Shown one piece after another: positions 38,401-52,300 of a stretch of 64,000 nucleotides of DNA; within the stretch, counting starts at the first letter, position 1, and every line of letters begins with the position of its first letter. Below the pieces are notes generated by a model, which searched no databases, had not been told where the DNA came from, and worked only from the letters and a program-made list of their open reading frames with translations. This DNA comes from Phoronis australis (taxonomy: Eukaryota; Phoronida; Phoronidae), in NCBI GenBank assembly GCA_002633005.1, contig NMRA01000339.1, positions 86,510-150,509 on the forward strand, written 5' to 3'. Both the position numbers and the translations under genes were made by a program.

Positions 38401-40326
38401 ATCGTAAGTCACTTTTTACGAAACAGCCCAGTCTGTGTTAACAAATGTCCCATTACTATTGGACCGTCACACGAATTTTGCCCCGACGCTCCACATTGCG
38501 GACGCACTAGCTTTCCAGGACTCGGTAAATACCACGGCTTGGAATGACAAAAAGCGAACAATGTTCCAGGTGACGAAATATTCCACAAATAATTAGGCCC
38601 TTTGTGTGATAAGAAATATTTTTGGGTAGCAAAATTTAATTGAAAAAAGTTTTTGCATGAACGAAGTCGAAAGAATAATGAGAAGAGACGAAAAATAGGA
38701 AACTGTAAATCAAATAACACGAAATTGTAACCAAAAAAAGAAGAAATCTTCTTACAAGAGGAAAATTCCAAGCCCTGGAATACACAAAATAAACTCACCA
38801 CGTGGAAGCAAGTTTCATTTGAACAGCTCTGACAGTTGGAGTCGTGCACCATAAATAGCGTCTCGTCACTGAATAGTTTCCCGTCGTTAGTTATGGAAAT
38901 GAGGAAGGCACGTGCTGGTTTTCCTGCGAGGAAAACTCACTCACAACCACATGTAAAAGTAAAGAAGCAAAGAAGCAAACACATTGCCACCAGTCAGACT
39001 GTGAAAGTGAACGTTATCCCCCGAACCCTACTGAGATGCAGTAGTTTATTTTTCGAGAAGAGATGTATATGATTTGTGGTGCACAAATAGCATCATAATT
39101 TAAGAATGGATACATTCAGAAATGGCTGTTCATAGTACGGTTTAAATCTACATTGCACTGTAACAAAGGAAAACACACCACCCACTGGATTACGTACATG
39201 AACAAGATAGGCGTAGGAAGATATAGTTTAGGGGACTAGTGACCCCAAAGGATAAATCCAGCACTGGTAGTTTATTTTGCTATGCTTTCACTTATCCGAC
39301 TGCCCTCGCCCCCGCCCTACCCCTTTGCCGGCTGCCACGAAAATTTCAGCCTCACGCCTACAATTAAATGGGGGCAAGTACATGTACCCTCCCGCTAACA
39401 CCGCTTTCTACGTCCGAGTGTTAAGTGTGAGGGAACGCTGTCCCCACTTCATGAGTGAAGGTTCTCTGCTCCCGGTACGCTTTTATGCAGACATCACAGA
39501 GAAAACTTCTTTTGCCTGTATCTTTGCAAACGTAGGTTCGTATCAGCAGAAAGACTCTGATAATGCAAATACATGTATACCCTTTCCGACACTGTGAGGG
39601 GGGAGTTGGCAGGCTACTTCAGCAAAACTTTCGAATTCCGCGACAGTGGTTTTGTACGGACCAGGCACCTTGGACAGTTTGCCGTTGACAATCTAAAGCA
39701 AAAACAACAGGTTTATAGTACGGTCTCAACAAACATAAGTCTAGTGAAAACCTGCGTAGTAAAACTAAAAAATAACAATACCAAAGTTGGAAGAGGTTCT
39801 AAAATTGTTATATAAACCCGCCTTACTTTTGATTTGGCTCAGTTACCGATGTGAAACTGATCTCATGTTGGTCCTTGTTCAGATCAGAAGTAAATTGGAA
39901 ATAAATTCCCTGTGGCTAGAGGCTGCGTTTTAAATGACCAGCCGGGTCAAGTGTACTTGATGAGCGTGGTCTCAAGCGTCAATGAGCTGCCAAAGCATGC
40001 TAGGTCCCTATATCACTTCAAATCGCGGACTGTAAATAACCTAAAGCAGGCTTTTGAGACAAAGCATAGGCAGACTTGAGGGAAAACGCTGTCGGCATGC
40101 CGTTATCACTGCGGTTGGCCCCCTTGCGACATCCTGCATGTACATTCTCACATTTAAATCTCTTCAACTGACGAAACTCATCATATGCATGAACCCATGA
40201 CCTGCAAATGATGAAATACCTACCTCAACCTCTCTAACTCTGCAAGCCAGTTTGAACGAATCTTTAACATTACGAACTATCATGAAGGTGGTTTGGCACG
40301 GCCGTTTTCTTATGTCGCAGACTGGT
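35406..40326 (-). CDS. VWDE: VWDE-like gene, C-terminal exons (40224-40326 to 35406-35560)
   Basis: Five exons encode PVCDIRKRPCQTTF, AEFESFAEVACQLP, AFLISITNDGKLFSDE with DSNCQSC, PNTCLIEGRCY, and a terminal Cys-dense segment (NFSPQRADCACCVSGGCQC to the TAA at 35406). The SISNDG...F and DSxCQxC motifs are VWDE-like. Phases are 2-0, 0-1, 1-0, 0-1 and 1-stop, all compatible. The protein ends about here, with no transmembrane or GPI signal. Confidence 0.82.
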
Positions 40327-43300
40327 CTGAAATGTAGGTAAATTTGTTGTTCACGAATCTGTAAAACTAATTTGTCATCGCGGGTCTTAGCCAGATCAAA
40401 AGTAGTATATGTACGTTAAATGTTCCCTTTACCTCCTCCGTATTTGTTCAAAGGAACAATGGTCAACCCATTGTTGCTAGATATGAATTTTTGTCACTAA
40501 ACAAAAACAGGTAAATACCGTGAGTTTCTATTAGTAAGGTGAGCAGTCCACGAGATTTTAGAGGTCTCTCAAAAACATATCAACAGTTGCTTCAACTGAG
40601 ATTCCTCGGAGTGCACAAAGCTGGCTCGAAAGCACGAGCAGTCGAGGCTTTCAGGCATTTCTTATTGGGACTGTGTACAAGAACACACCATAACAAAATG
40701 TCTTATTTACTGCCATAAATATACAATCATCTACCATTCAATTTCCGAAGGTAAACTACCAATCTTATGTGCTCAACTCGGTTACGCACCTTATCACTTC
40801 TAAAACAGTCGGTGGTTTACTCATGACAACGGCACAATCTTCGCCAGCGAAACCTGTATTGCACTTGCACACGCCTTTGACACAATTTCCCCGGAAGTTA
40901 CAGTTGTCCAGACACATGTGTTCACCGACAAAAGGTGGCGGTACTAAGGAACCGTTGCCATCTTTGCCGTAGTTGCTAGGATTTTGCAAGATAACTTGTT
41001 GGCACGCCTTCTCCATGTCAGCGACAGCGTCTTTAGCAAAGGTCAGATCATCTGAAATCTAGGTGCGGAATTAGACAATGATGATATTTTCAATCGCATT
41101 TCTTGTGAAACGTGTATTTGTGCAAGAAGCGGATAAATGAGGTCATGCAGATTCCTAGAAAAATGTCTAAATTTGGTCAACTTCGGAATATTATAACTCA
41201 CTTACATGTACGACTGATCGGATTCAGATGAATCTTTCACACACTATGAATATTCATGTTTTTTGTACACCGCTCTACGAAAACTCCGAAAGGAATTGTT
41301 TTCAAAATATTACACTTTGGCCCCAGGGCCTATCACTAAAATTAAAAAATTCAAATGTTGCATAAAGCGAAAACAGAATGATGTTTTAGAGAGCACTTTT
41401 GAGGTTTTATCTTGAATAACTATAGCGAATGAAATGTGGCCATGGTATTGATACGGTTTTGTTATGAGTGTACCTTTCTTGTTTTGCTAAATTTTACTAA
41501 AAATCATGGCCACATGATCCAATCAATGTCGTATTTGTAAAATATAAAAAAAACAAATTCTACAGGTTTTCAACTTTCAGAAAATAAAAAAGTTGACAAG
41601 AATCATTTATGAAATTTGCTTTTTGTAAGAAGAATGATATCGATTTTACCGAATTTTTAGCTGCAGCGAAATTCATGGGCACACAAAACTTATACAAGAT
41701 TTGCTTTTATTTGGAAAACATCATTTGTGAATCAGAATTTACTATCACAGACGCCTAAACATGTAAATCCGATAATAATGAATACTTTGCATCTTGAGTC
41801 GTTATAAACATGTGCATGTTGAGGTGCAATATGAACTTTCAATGAATACTTTCAATGAGAAATCTTTCAGTCACTCTAGAAAGTATGTGCATAAATGCCG
41901 GACCATTGTACCGGGAAGCCTTATTGGAGTCGAAGTATCCCAGGGGGTTTGGGGCTCTTCCCACAAGACATTTTCAGAATTAAGGTTTGACAATTAACGT
42001 GACGTAGCAGACGGTAAGGCAGAGCTCAAAGATGTCTTCAGATAAGACAGAGAAACAAAAAGTCAGAAAAAGTAAAAAACGAGACAAAAGTCCACTAAAA
42101 AGGCAGGAACTACCAAAATTCGACGAATGCCCAACTCATAGCTCTGAATATACCCGGTTTTTTAGTAAAAAGTCCACATTCTCAAAAATTCACGCCTCCG
42201 GTTTCTTAGGCTGGGTGAGCGCATGTAAACTAATGCTTTGGTAATAACGATCTTCTTCAAAAGAAATACTATTGTTGGGGATTCTAAGGGAGATAACTCG
42301 GCAGTTGACCCATAAAATTCTCTTTTTAATCTAGTGCATCTTTACTTTTATACATTTCGCAGTAGATGCCCATCCTCTAATGTTTTACTGTTATTTTCTC
42401 AGTGCTCGAATTAGGTTTTCTTGTTTTATTCAGAATTTTTCATAATGTTTACCCAAATCCCGTCTATTATTTTCTTTGACATTTGAATCGTATGCAAATA
42501 GTTTCCAGATCCTGCAAAAATAATGGAGCAGTGTCGCCTTCTTACCGGCCTCACTTCTCCCAGATGGACACTAGGTAAACATGAATTCATTAAATGGTTG
42601 AGGGACACTTGGGAATTCCGTCCATGACGAAGTGACGTTAAGGACTTCAAAAAAAAATCTCATAAGTTTAACCNTTCTCTTTTTAATCTAGTGCATCTTT
42701 ACTTTTATACATTTCGCAGTAGATGCCCATCCTCTAATGTTTTACTGTTATTTTCTCAGTGCTCGAATTAGGTTTTCTTGTTTTATTCAGAATTTTTCAT
42801 AATGTTTACCCAAATCCCGTCTATCATTTTCTTTGACATTTGTATCGTATGCAAATAGTTTCCAGATCCTGCAAAAATAATGGAGCAGTGTCGCCTTCTT
42901 ACTGGCCTCACTTCTCCCAGATGGACACTAGGTAAACATGAATTCATTAAATGGTTGAGGGACACTTGGGAATTCCGTCCATGACGAAGTGACGTTAAGG
43001 ACTTCAAAAAAAAATCTCATAAGTTTAACCTAACAACGGAGCACCTGGCGTGTGAACTTTTCATTGGCATTCACAGTTCACTGCTTAAGTTATCAATAAT
43101 TCAGCCAGTTACGAATACAAAACACATTAGAGCCCTTGAGCACTTAGACCGACGAAAACATCATATCTATTGAAAGACCACAAAACTGTTCTGGTAGAAC
43201 TTCTACAGTTTGACATCCAGCGCTAACTGCTGCAATTTAGACTAACATACAATAAATGTACCTGTAGTGTGAAACCTAGGCGTACCTTTATGTCTTCCAC

Positions 43301-46300
43301 ACAGTCCTCCACGAATGTCTTAAAGTCAACTTCCTTTTGCTTAGAGCATTCCGTCGCTAATTGTGACTTTAGTATTTTCTTCTGACAATATTCAGTTGCA
43401 GTCTTTTTTGTGAGTCCGCTCGGTGTTGGGAATTCGGGCCTCTTTGATTCCTTGAAATCTGGAAGTAAGTCAGTCGGATAGGTTTAGACGGTGCAAAACA
43501 CACCAAAATTTAAAGTTTTGTTATTCATAAATTATAAATAAACTGGTTTTGCTCTCAGCAGCCCCTGAATATGCTTTTCATCGTATGACGGTCTTTAGGA
43601 AATAAAAACGTTCAAGTCTAAGTAATATAAACAAGATTAATTGATACAATATATCCAGCAAAGGTCCACTGGGCAGCGTTTCGTAACAGTGCGAGACACT
43701 TGCGTCGAGAAATGTTCACTTTAAAGGAAGTTGTAACCCGTCTCCCGTTATTCATCAGCCTCGTCGACCGATCATTACAAGTCATCGCGGTAGGCTATCC
43801 AGGGATGTTAAATTATGCGTGAAAAATCTCTTTACTTGCGTGATTTTGCGTGATCTTACGTGATATCACAAAAGCTGCAAAGTTCAACATTACGAAACGG
43901 AGTTACGGTTACATTGTAGGCCTATTCGGTATACACGTACATGTATTTAGGAATATGCACCTATAGTCGAAAAAATGCGTTTTTTCAAGGACTTTTTGCC
44001 AAAAAATTTCGCGTTGTAGCTCATGCGTCTTAGATTCACCTATTGTCGCAAACGTTTATGCTTGTTTTTGTGCATGCCCTTGACTCTCACGTTGCAACTA
44101 GTCAGTACACGTCAATTTCTACCATTTCCATAACGAACGAGTCAAGTTTGACGGGATCAATTATTTATAAATTTTGGTCGTCGGTTTAATGAAATGTTTC
44201 ACCAATCACGCGCCCAATTCCCGATATAACAACACCATGCAGGCGCATGTGCTTAGATACTGTACGATGACTGAAAGCACGAGAACGAACAAACCAGAAT
44301 AAGAGCTTCCCCGGAAGTACAAGCATCTTACCTAAGCCATAATTAAACACATAAAATTCATCGGCGTCAGTGTCTAAGTCATGATATGTGGTCGAACGAC
44401 GCAAGCGATTCTTCGTGTCCAATTTCTTTGTCAAATCTTTCCATGTAGAAGTTTGCTGAATGAACAAAATATAATCCATAGATATTTAAAGCTAAATACT
44501 CTATTGGCAGACAATACATTGAACTGCGTTCCCCCCAAAACCGCACGCATCTTATAAGTGCCTATAATCTGGGTAGAGCTCACTAACGCTGGGACCGCTC
44601 TGAAAAGCAAGACTGCGAGATTCCGTTAGACATTGCCATGTGTTTTAAATGAGAACACGTGATTTTGACTAGACTTTAGTGAGGTCCTACTGAACTCTGC
44701 CCAGAATTCGATTACTGCGCAAACATTCGCGATGTACAACGGAAAACAAGACAGTGTTCCGTAGACCAAAGTAATTGTGAGAAAAGCAATATTTCTCAAG
44801 ACCTCGCAGAACTGCAAAGTTAAGTAAATTTCTCGCAAGTATGCTCGGGGGAAGTGGCAGGTTGTTTAGGTTGGAATGTTCCAAGTTATTGAATTCGTAA
44901 ATAGTGAGATAGAATTCACTGATTCCGTTCCGTAAGCGAAGATGCAAAGATTTTTCACCGTAAGCTCACAGAGATCTACGGAACTCGGCACAGGAAGATA
45001 AATAATTCTCTTTGTCCTCCACAATGACCAGAACTAAGATCAGGATTGAGCCTTCACATCAGTCTTCAATTACTAAAACGAGCATTCAGCAATTTTTCTG
45101 TCTTCCTGATTGACACATTTAAAATTCTATTGAACGTTGATATCAACAGACCTCAACGTTTCTGTCCAAACACGTCTCTCGCGCAAGTAATATGTAAATT
45201 CCCGTATTCAATGTTTTGTCCAAGCCGTCTTGGAACACTGGATGTTCTAAAAATGGTTGGACATTAAATCAACGTTTTACTGATAAAATTGATAATTCGT
45301 TACCCCAGAAAGCGACGGAAACATAGTAGCAGGATGTTTAGTCATTCCAGAAATCATGACATGACAAGAATCTTACTCTATCGGCGGGGTCTTTGATGTT
45401 GTTTCCAACTCGACAGTCAACGGTCCCTGTTTTGTGATGGCACTTACAGAACGGAGGGTTAAACTCGTATAAGCTAGACGCTTTGGGTACTTTGTCGAAC
45501 AAACTTTCGCCGTATGGAATCCTGTAGGAATAAATTCGTGAAAGATACAGTAATTATAACGGGAAAATGCAGTCGGAATTTTTCTGAATAAGGTACACAA
45601 AAAATGCCCACGTGTTACTTATGCCTGAACATGCCCATTGCAACGGATATTGTGCTTTAATTTTACTGTTCATACCCAACAATCCTAACAGACTACCTGA
45701 GGAAGTTAGCAAGTGTTTTTATGTTTTTCTTAACTATGACAGTTTTCCCGGAAACTTATTTACTTCCAAAGTATTCTTTTTCTCATGCTTTGGTGAGTAA
45801 AACACCCACCGACATGGTGTTCTGGTTTACAACTTCCATTCAGCGTTTTGGGAAGCAGGAATCAGTTGTTTTTTGTGTTTCTTCAGGTTAAAGTGACCTG
45901 TTATCACCTGCATTACCAACTGCAGTTGAGAGCTGGTCAAACTCAAAACCTTGGTAGTAAGACTGGGAGTTCCCCAGCTCACCACCTCTTTTGTTCTAAC
46001 AGTCATTTCTGATAGTCCAAGATAATACAGTGCACTACGACTTATATATAACCAGGCAACGAAGAACCTACAAGTGTGAAGTTTATTGCGCTTATGAAGA
46101 TGTACCACGAATGGGGTTTCTACGGTGTTCACTTAAATGGTAATAATTTCAACCAAAGTGCAAACACTTCCACTGAGGTGCCTAGACGGAAAATGCTAAT
46201 TTCAAAATCTATGGAAATGTTTTCCACTCGGGTATGGTAATGAGACGTTAATAAAAGCAGAAATAGCGTCTATAGGTGGACATTACTTCCCTTTAGGTAC

Positions 46301-49300
46301 CGCCTAGGTTGAAATTATTACGCCCTGACGGAAAGTATTTTCGCCCAGGATGAAATTATTTCACTCAGATGGAAACTGTTCCCACTCGCGTTCTACCCGA
46401 GTGGACTTAAGTCCCAGCCAGGTTAAAAATCATATCACCCAGGTGGTGAAAAATAAACAATTAATAAGCAATGTAAAATGTCATTAAAACCAAGCTTCTT
46501 GTCAAAAACACATTTTGATTAAGACCTCTTACCGTTATGAAACTAGTGTTACCCTGTTCCTCATTCAGTCATATCTGGGCTCGGGAATAATTAACAGTCC
46601 GTTATTTTGTCAGACAAAGCTCATAAAATTTCATGTCTCGCCTGACACTAAATTTCATTTCATGAGCTTGGTGCCGAGCAATAACGAGCTGCCAGTTCTT
46701 ATGAAACTCTGAAATTACCTCTAATTTGACTGAGGAACAATGCGAGACCAATTTCATGATGGTATATGGCTCTAATCAATGGCAGAGAGTCCGGCGCAAG
46801 AATTTTGTACCCCGCATCGGGAAAAGAATTACCTCCAACTCTCGAAGAAAGCATTAGGGTAGTCATCGGTATAGCGGTGAACCGTTCCGTCTTTCTTTGT
46901 AAAATCGTTTTTGCTATTCCCATCAAACGTTCCACATACTCCTGCCGTGGCAGTAAAATCATCACTCGGAGCTTGAAGTTGTAGGTTCATGTGCCTTTCA
47001 TCAGTATCGGCCTTCACCCAAGCGCCAGACGGGAACCTTATCTTAAAAATTCAAGGCATGGGTGAGTGAACTTAACCTGCTTCATTTTCAAAAAATACGC
47101 CGTATTTTTCAATAAGACTTTATATGATGATTGTGGGATGGCGGATTTATCGAAAACATTTAGAAACAGGATAGAAAGACATCTAAGTAGAACATTTTAA
47201 GAAAGATTTAAACAATAGTAGAAGCACTCTTAGCAAAGAATCCGCAAGATTCTTCCCTTTTACGTTCCATGGGGGAGGGGGAAACAGAGGTGAGCGCAAC
47301 CTTCGCCCCCGGTCGACTCTAGTTTCGCCTCCGGCACCACCCAGTTTCATCCCGAAGTCGGCACCACTTTTGCTCCCCTAAATCCGAAGTTGCCATCCGT
47401 TTTACTTCCGCTGAACCCCAGGTCCCCGCCCGCTACTCCGCTTCCTACGCACATGAATCCGTTCACATGTATGATAGATTGAGGGAGGTGTGTTACCTGA
47501 ATTCTGGGAGTAGGTGAGGATGTGGTTGCACACCATCAAATATTGTCCATGTAAAAGGAAAATCGGAAAACGATGCCAGGAGATACCGGAAAATTTGTTT
47601 GAATTCTCGCACCTCACTTGTCAAAATGTTTGCGTCAGCCCTCCTACGGTTTCCCTCAAAATGGCGCCATTTAACATGGTAAACAACTTCGCACGAAATC
47701 TTTTCTACAGTTACATGTACCTTAAAACTTCTTCCATTTGCGCTTCTCTTAATCTGGGTTCCTTCAAGGACTCCTCCATTGGACTTAACTTTGACTTTCG
47801 GATAACTGCGTCCTACGCGCCCATGGCAAAGGTCAACCTCTACAACGTCGTTACCTTCACGGGCTGCAACTCCGCAATTGCACGCTACCCTGTTCGCACA
47901 AATCCACGTTCGGACATGGACCTAGTAGTAGTAATCAAAACTACTGGACGGTAAGTACACTTATGTAATGTCAATCGGTCTGTGGATTTAGCAATGACAG
48001 AAATTACATTAAGTCAATAACATTTAAATCGGCCATGCATGTACATGTATATGCAAACCCATCTCAACAACCAACCTTTGATACACACTGTTAATTATTT
48101 ACTGTAATGAAATTAATTTTCGAATAAACAGGCAAGTCGTTTTTGATTCATTATTGTTAGATATCAGGCACTACAGTTTGACGTGTCACTGTCATTTTAT
48201 GCATCGAACATGGTCTCAAGTCAGATTACGAATTGTAAATTCAAACCCCGAAGTCACTCCTCACCTGAACAAGGAGACCAACTGTACGCATAATTGGCCT
48301 AAATCAAAAGTACGCTTCTCGACCAGAACGCGTATTTACAGTCGTTGTATGAAAGGAAAACAAAAACGAAAAGTTGAGACATTTTCATGGATATACAATG
48401 TGCATTGAACTGATCGTGCGAATACAATACTGTGCGGTAATATTTACCTCGAACGGTCGTTTTTTGCTTAAATAGTACACGTACTCTCCAGGCCTGTACA
48501 GGTGATATGAGCTAAAATAACAACAAAAACATGATGGAAATGACATCTAGTCAGCCTTCACAGTGCGACCTGAACAACAGCAACACCATTTGTACCATGG
48601 CTAAAACCTCATCTCAGAAACCTCATCACAGAAAGAGACAGATGCTGAAAGCTTTACTCAATCGGTGCGCTTCTTCTATTTCAAAACACAGTGTAATTTA
48701 TTCTGATTTTGAAATAAATGCCCCCCAACCGCGGTATACGTGTGACATATAAACACCACTTAAAAGTGTGATTATGGATATCTTGACGTTTTGAATTATC
48801 AAAACACGTTTGGAATATTGGACATTTGGTGTCAAAGAAAATTGATTTATTGACAGGATAGGAAATGAAATTTTGACAACGAAAATCTTCGGTAAAAAAG
48901 TGTGTTTTTAAATTTCATTTGACCAAAAAGACATCAATAGTGTCATTTGCATATCACCGCACGCGCATACGTAACACTCCACATACACATTATTTTGGTC
49001 TTTTTTGAGTCTCAAGCCCTAAAATTCAGCGTATTTCCAGTTTGTTGGTAATTATATTTTCCATCTTACAACAGTCAAATTCGTTTTTAAAAACTAGAAA
49101 ACGAGGAAGTTCTCATTTCAGTTTTATGTAGTCCTTTTTTGAAAATCAGTGCCAAGTTTCTCATGAGAGGAGAGACCCGACTTATGCTCACTTCAGTCGA
49201 GCCGTTCAGACTTGGCGGGCGTCAGCACTTCAGATTTTGAGCCCGATGTCTCGTCTCAGTGTTGTTGATGGTTGATGCTAGCAGCGTGAGGAAGGAGAAC

Positions 49301-52300
49301 AACACAATGACATAAGATATAAACATCAATGCAATATATTCTAACCTTTTACGATCAAAACCTCTCAAATGAGGATCACCGGAAGAAGTGCACGTCTGCG
49401 TACCGATGTCTTTAGTGATAACAGTAGTAGGGGTCAGGGCGTAATTATGCCAGATGTTCGGGCTGAAGCTGAAGAGGGGCCTAAACTTCAGGGCTAACCG
49501 CTTGCTCCTGTCCCGAAGGAAATCTCTCACGGCCATGACTTCGAAGGTAATCTCTGCTCGTTTCTTCACGGGGTCCCAATCCTTTGTCGAAATAGTCTTC
49601 GTACACGACTCGGCAGCAACAAGTTCATCTGTCAAAAAAACAAACGATAAAGCATAGGATATGAACAGCTCTCTCTCTCTCCTGTGGCTTTCCAACATGT
49701 GGTCGGCACTGGATGATGCGTCCATCAAGCTTTCTATTTGCTGTGGCGACTTGTTACAAATGAGTTGTTTTTTTCATGCGATTAGAAAATACGATATACA
49801 GTATAAAGCCTTCAAGTCCTGTACGAAAATAATAACGCAGTTTCAAGTAAATGTAAGCTCAGAAAGGCACTCGTTTGGAAAGAGAACGAACTCTAGAGTT
49901 AAAGCTGCATTCCGCTCTGACACAAAATCAAACTAAGCCCCCTCCTGTCATATCAGTCTCTAGTAGTGTTTACCGTTTTACCAACAAGAACACCGGAACC
50001 ATCCGCAATTTCAACCGTTCAAGAAAATTAATTATTGGGGTTAGCCAATAAAGTGAATACCAATGCTCTGGTGATCGATGTCCAGTTCAAAGTCAACTCC
50101 GCAGGTAAATCGGTGGTTGCACAGGATGGGAATTGTTGAACTCAAAGTCACGTTGACCGTGCGGTCATTTTCGCTGACTTCCAGCATGTTCGGAGAAACC
50201 TGGAAAGTGCCACAAAACGCCTTTGGAATTGATCGGTGAACGCAAGAAAGCCTCCGCTTGAATTTTTGCGCTCTTGCAGTTATAACGGTGTTGTCTGTTA
50301 CGCAGGGAAAGAATTTCACTGATAATTGTTAGTACTATATATATATATTCCACAGGGGGCACTGGGTTACCTGGGAGCAGCTGCGTATTTGTCGAAGTAA
50401 ACTTATGCGAAATACATGTATTAGATACACAGATACACTTTCGTGAACAGACACAGGCTTTCGGCAAAATAATACGAAATACAAGCACTGTTTTTCCCAC
50501 GCAGTTCTGTAGCTTCTAAGTAAACTAGATACTGACTCCAATTGGCTATTGTAACGCCTTCTACTGCATGTCGGGCAACACTTTTTCGCGTAATGGCGAT
50601 TTCTCATTAGCTTACACGTTCATTCAAAACATTGATTTTTTATCAATTTGAGTTCGGCGCTGCCATGTACAAGCGTGTAGAACGAATTTCTCGCGTAAAC
50701 TATAGTTTCGAATAAATTAAACGGTTTAATGGGCGACCAGGTAAAACTACATGTATGAGGCTCTGTGGAGAATCACTGGCTTCTTGGCAGTAGCCGCTAT
50801 CTCATTTTATTCAAAACAAGTCTTTAATATTCGAGTTTACACACTTCAAAAATTCACAAACCTATAATGCACTCTATGCTTGGCTAGTTTTCGTATGGAG
50901 TTGTCAGGTGTAACTCAAATCATGGTATATGTCAGCTTAGAATGTAAACCTTAAGTGAAGCAAAGGTTTATAAATTTTCAAACATGAACAGTGTCAGACA
51001 GAAACCGTCGTTTTTTGATACATAAAAACATTGTGTATTAATAATCATCACAAACAAGCCCCTTGTTTCATCCTTAAACAGGTTGAAGGAAGTCGGAATT
51101 CCATGCTTGTATTCTAAGTTCACATCTCAACAAACAAACAAAATAAGTCAATCTCACAAAATATATTGCCAGTCTCGGAACATGACTTACTTGATCTGGC
51201 ACGGTTATTGTTGTACATATAAAATTTTCGGAATAGCGTGTAGTTTTGTCAAATCGTACAGCCTTTCGCATATGTGTCAAGCAGGGCCAACTTCACAGGG
51301 TGATAAAGTGATGAAAACACTCTGTCGAAGTGTAAATTTATTCATTTAGAATTCAAGGTAAGAGTGATATGATTGGCGAATAAGTGTCTCGTGTTTTCTA
51401 AACACAAGAGATGATCCAAGTATCAGACAATCAAATGTTATAAAGAGGGTTACTGTTCATAAAAAGCAAAACAATTGCAGATTGATCGTTCAAATATCGC
51501 GTGCAGTGAAGTCAGTCGTGAACGGTCACAGTCTAGATAAGAAAATTAATATAATCTTCAATGCACGCATTTTCTTGGTTTTACACTCGAGAAAATACTT
51601 GTAATGGGTTAAAATTCTTTTATAAAAACAAAGTTTGGATTTGGCACTATAATTTCCCCGTTACGGAAATTGACCAACATTGTATCGAACGAGCCTGTTA
51701 GCTTGCATTCACCGCAAAAAGTCTTCGCTTACGTATCAAACAAAAACAGCGAATTAAAACATACCGCCAATTTCCAAATTCACCAACTGAAATGTTTCAA
51801 GGTCAGCCATTTTTCGAGAATAAACTGGTAAGCTACCGAGAATACTCGCGAAACACTGTCAGCTTTCACTCACGTCATTTTGCAAGATAGGTTTTGCAAC
51901 ATCTTAAAATTCTCGCAAAAGGCGTATTTCACTCAACGCTAGCCAAGGAAGATAGCTCAACGGCAAGCCATCTAGCGTTAAGACTGGGAACCAGATTATA
52001 ATTTTCATTTAAAAATCAGCATTCTTTTTTGTTTCAGTTGCATCAATCATACATGTATTTTGAAAACGTTGGAACCTTTATTTAGTGCGCGTTCATTCAA
52101 ACCGTCACATGGCGATGGTTTAGCTTTAAATTGAATATTCACAACAAAAATATCGCCTACTAAACACAACTGGTACCTTGCAGAGCACAACAACAACAAA
52201 AAAAAAAATAAAAAAAACAAACAATGGGCACTATTAAATAGACGAAATTTGACCAAACACTGTCTTCAGATGTAAGTGCATGAATATTTCGACTGCGTTA

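Noticed and set aside
38409-38852. 147-codon minus-strand frame taken as a separate gene
   Set aside because: Only its first residues (VHDSNCQSC...) are coding and belong to the VWDE exon 38799-38923; the rest reads through the donor GTG|GTGAGT into intron.
42426-43007. Two almost identical 74-codon minus-strand frames as a duplicated small gene
   Set aside because: They are the two halves of the N-joined 356-bp duplication, intronic, and most likely allelic assembly copies.
47514-47954. 146-codon plus-strand frame
   Set aside because: Antisense to the VWDE VWD exon at 47721-47921, whose minus-strand reading has family motifs and correct splice phases.
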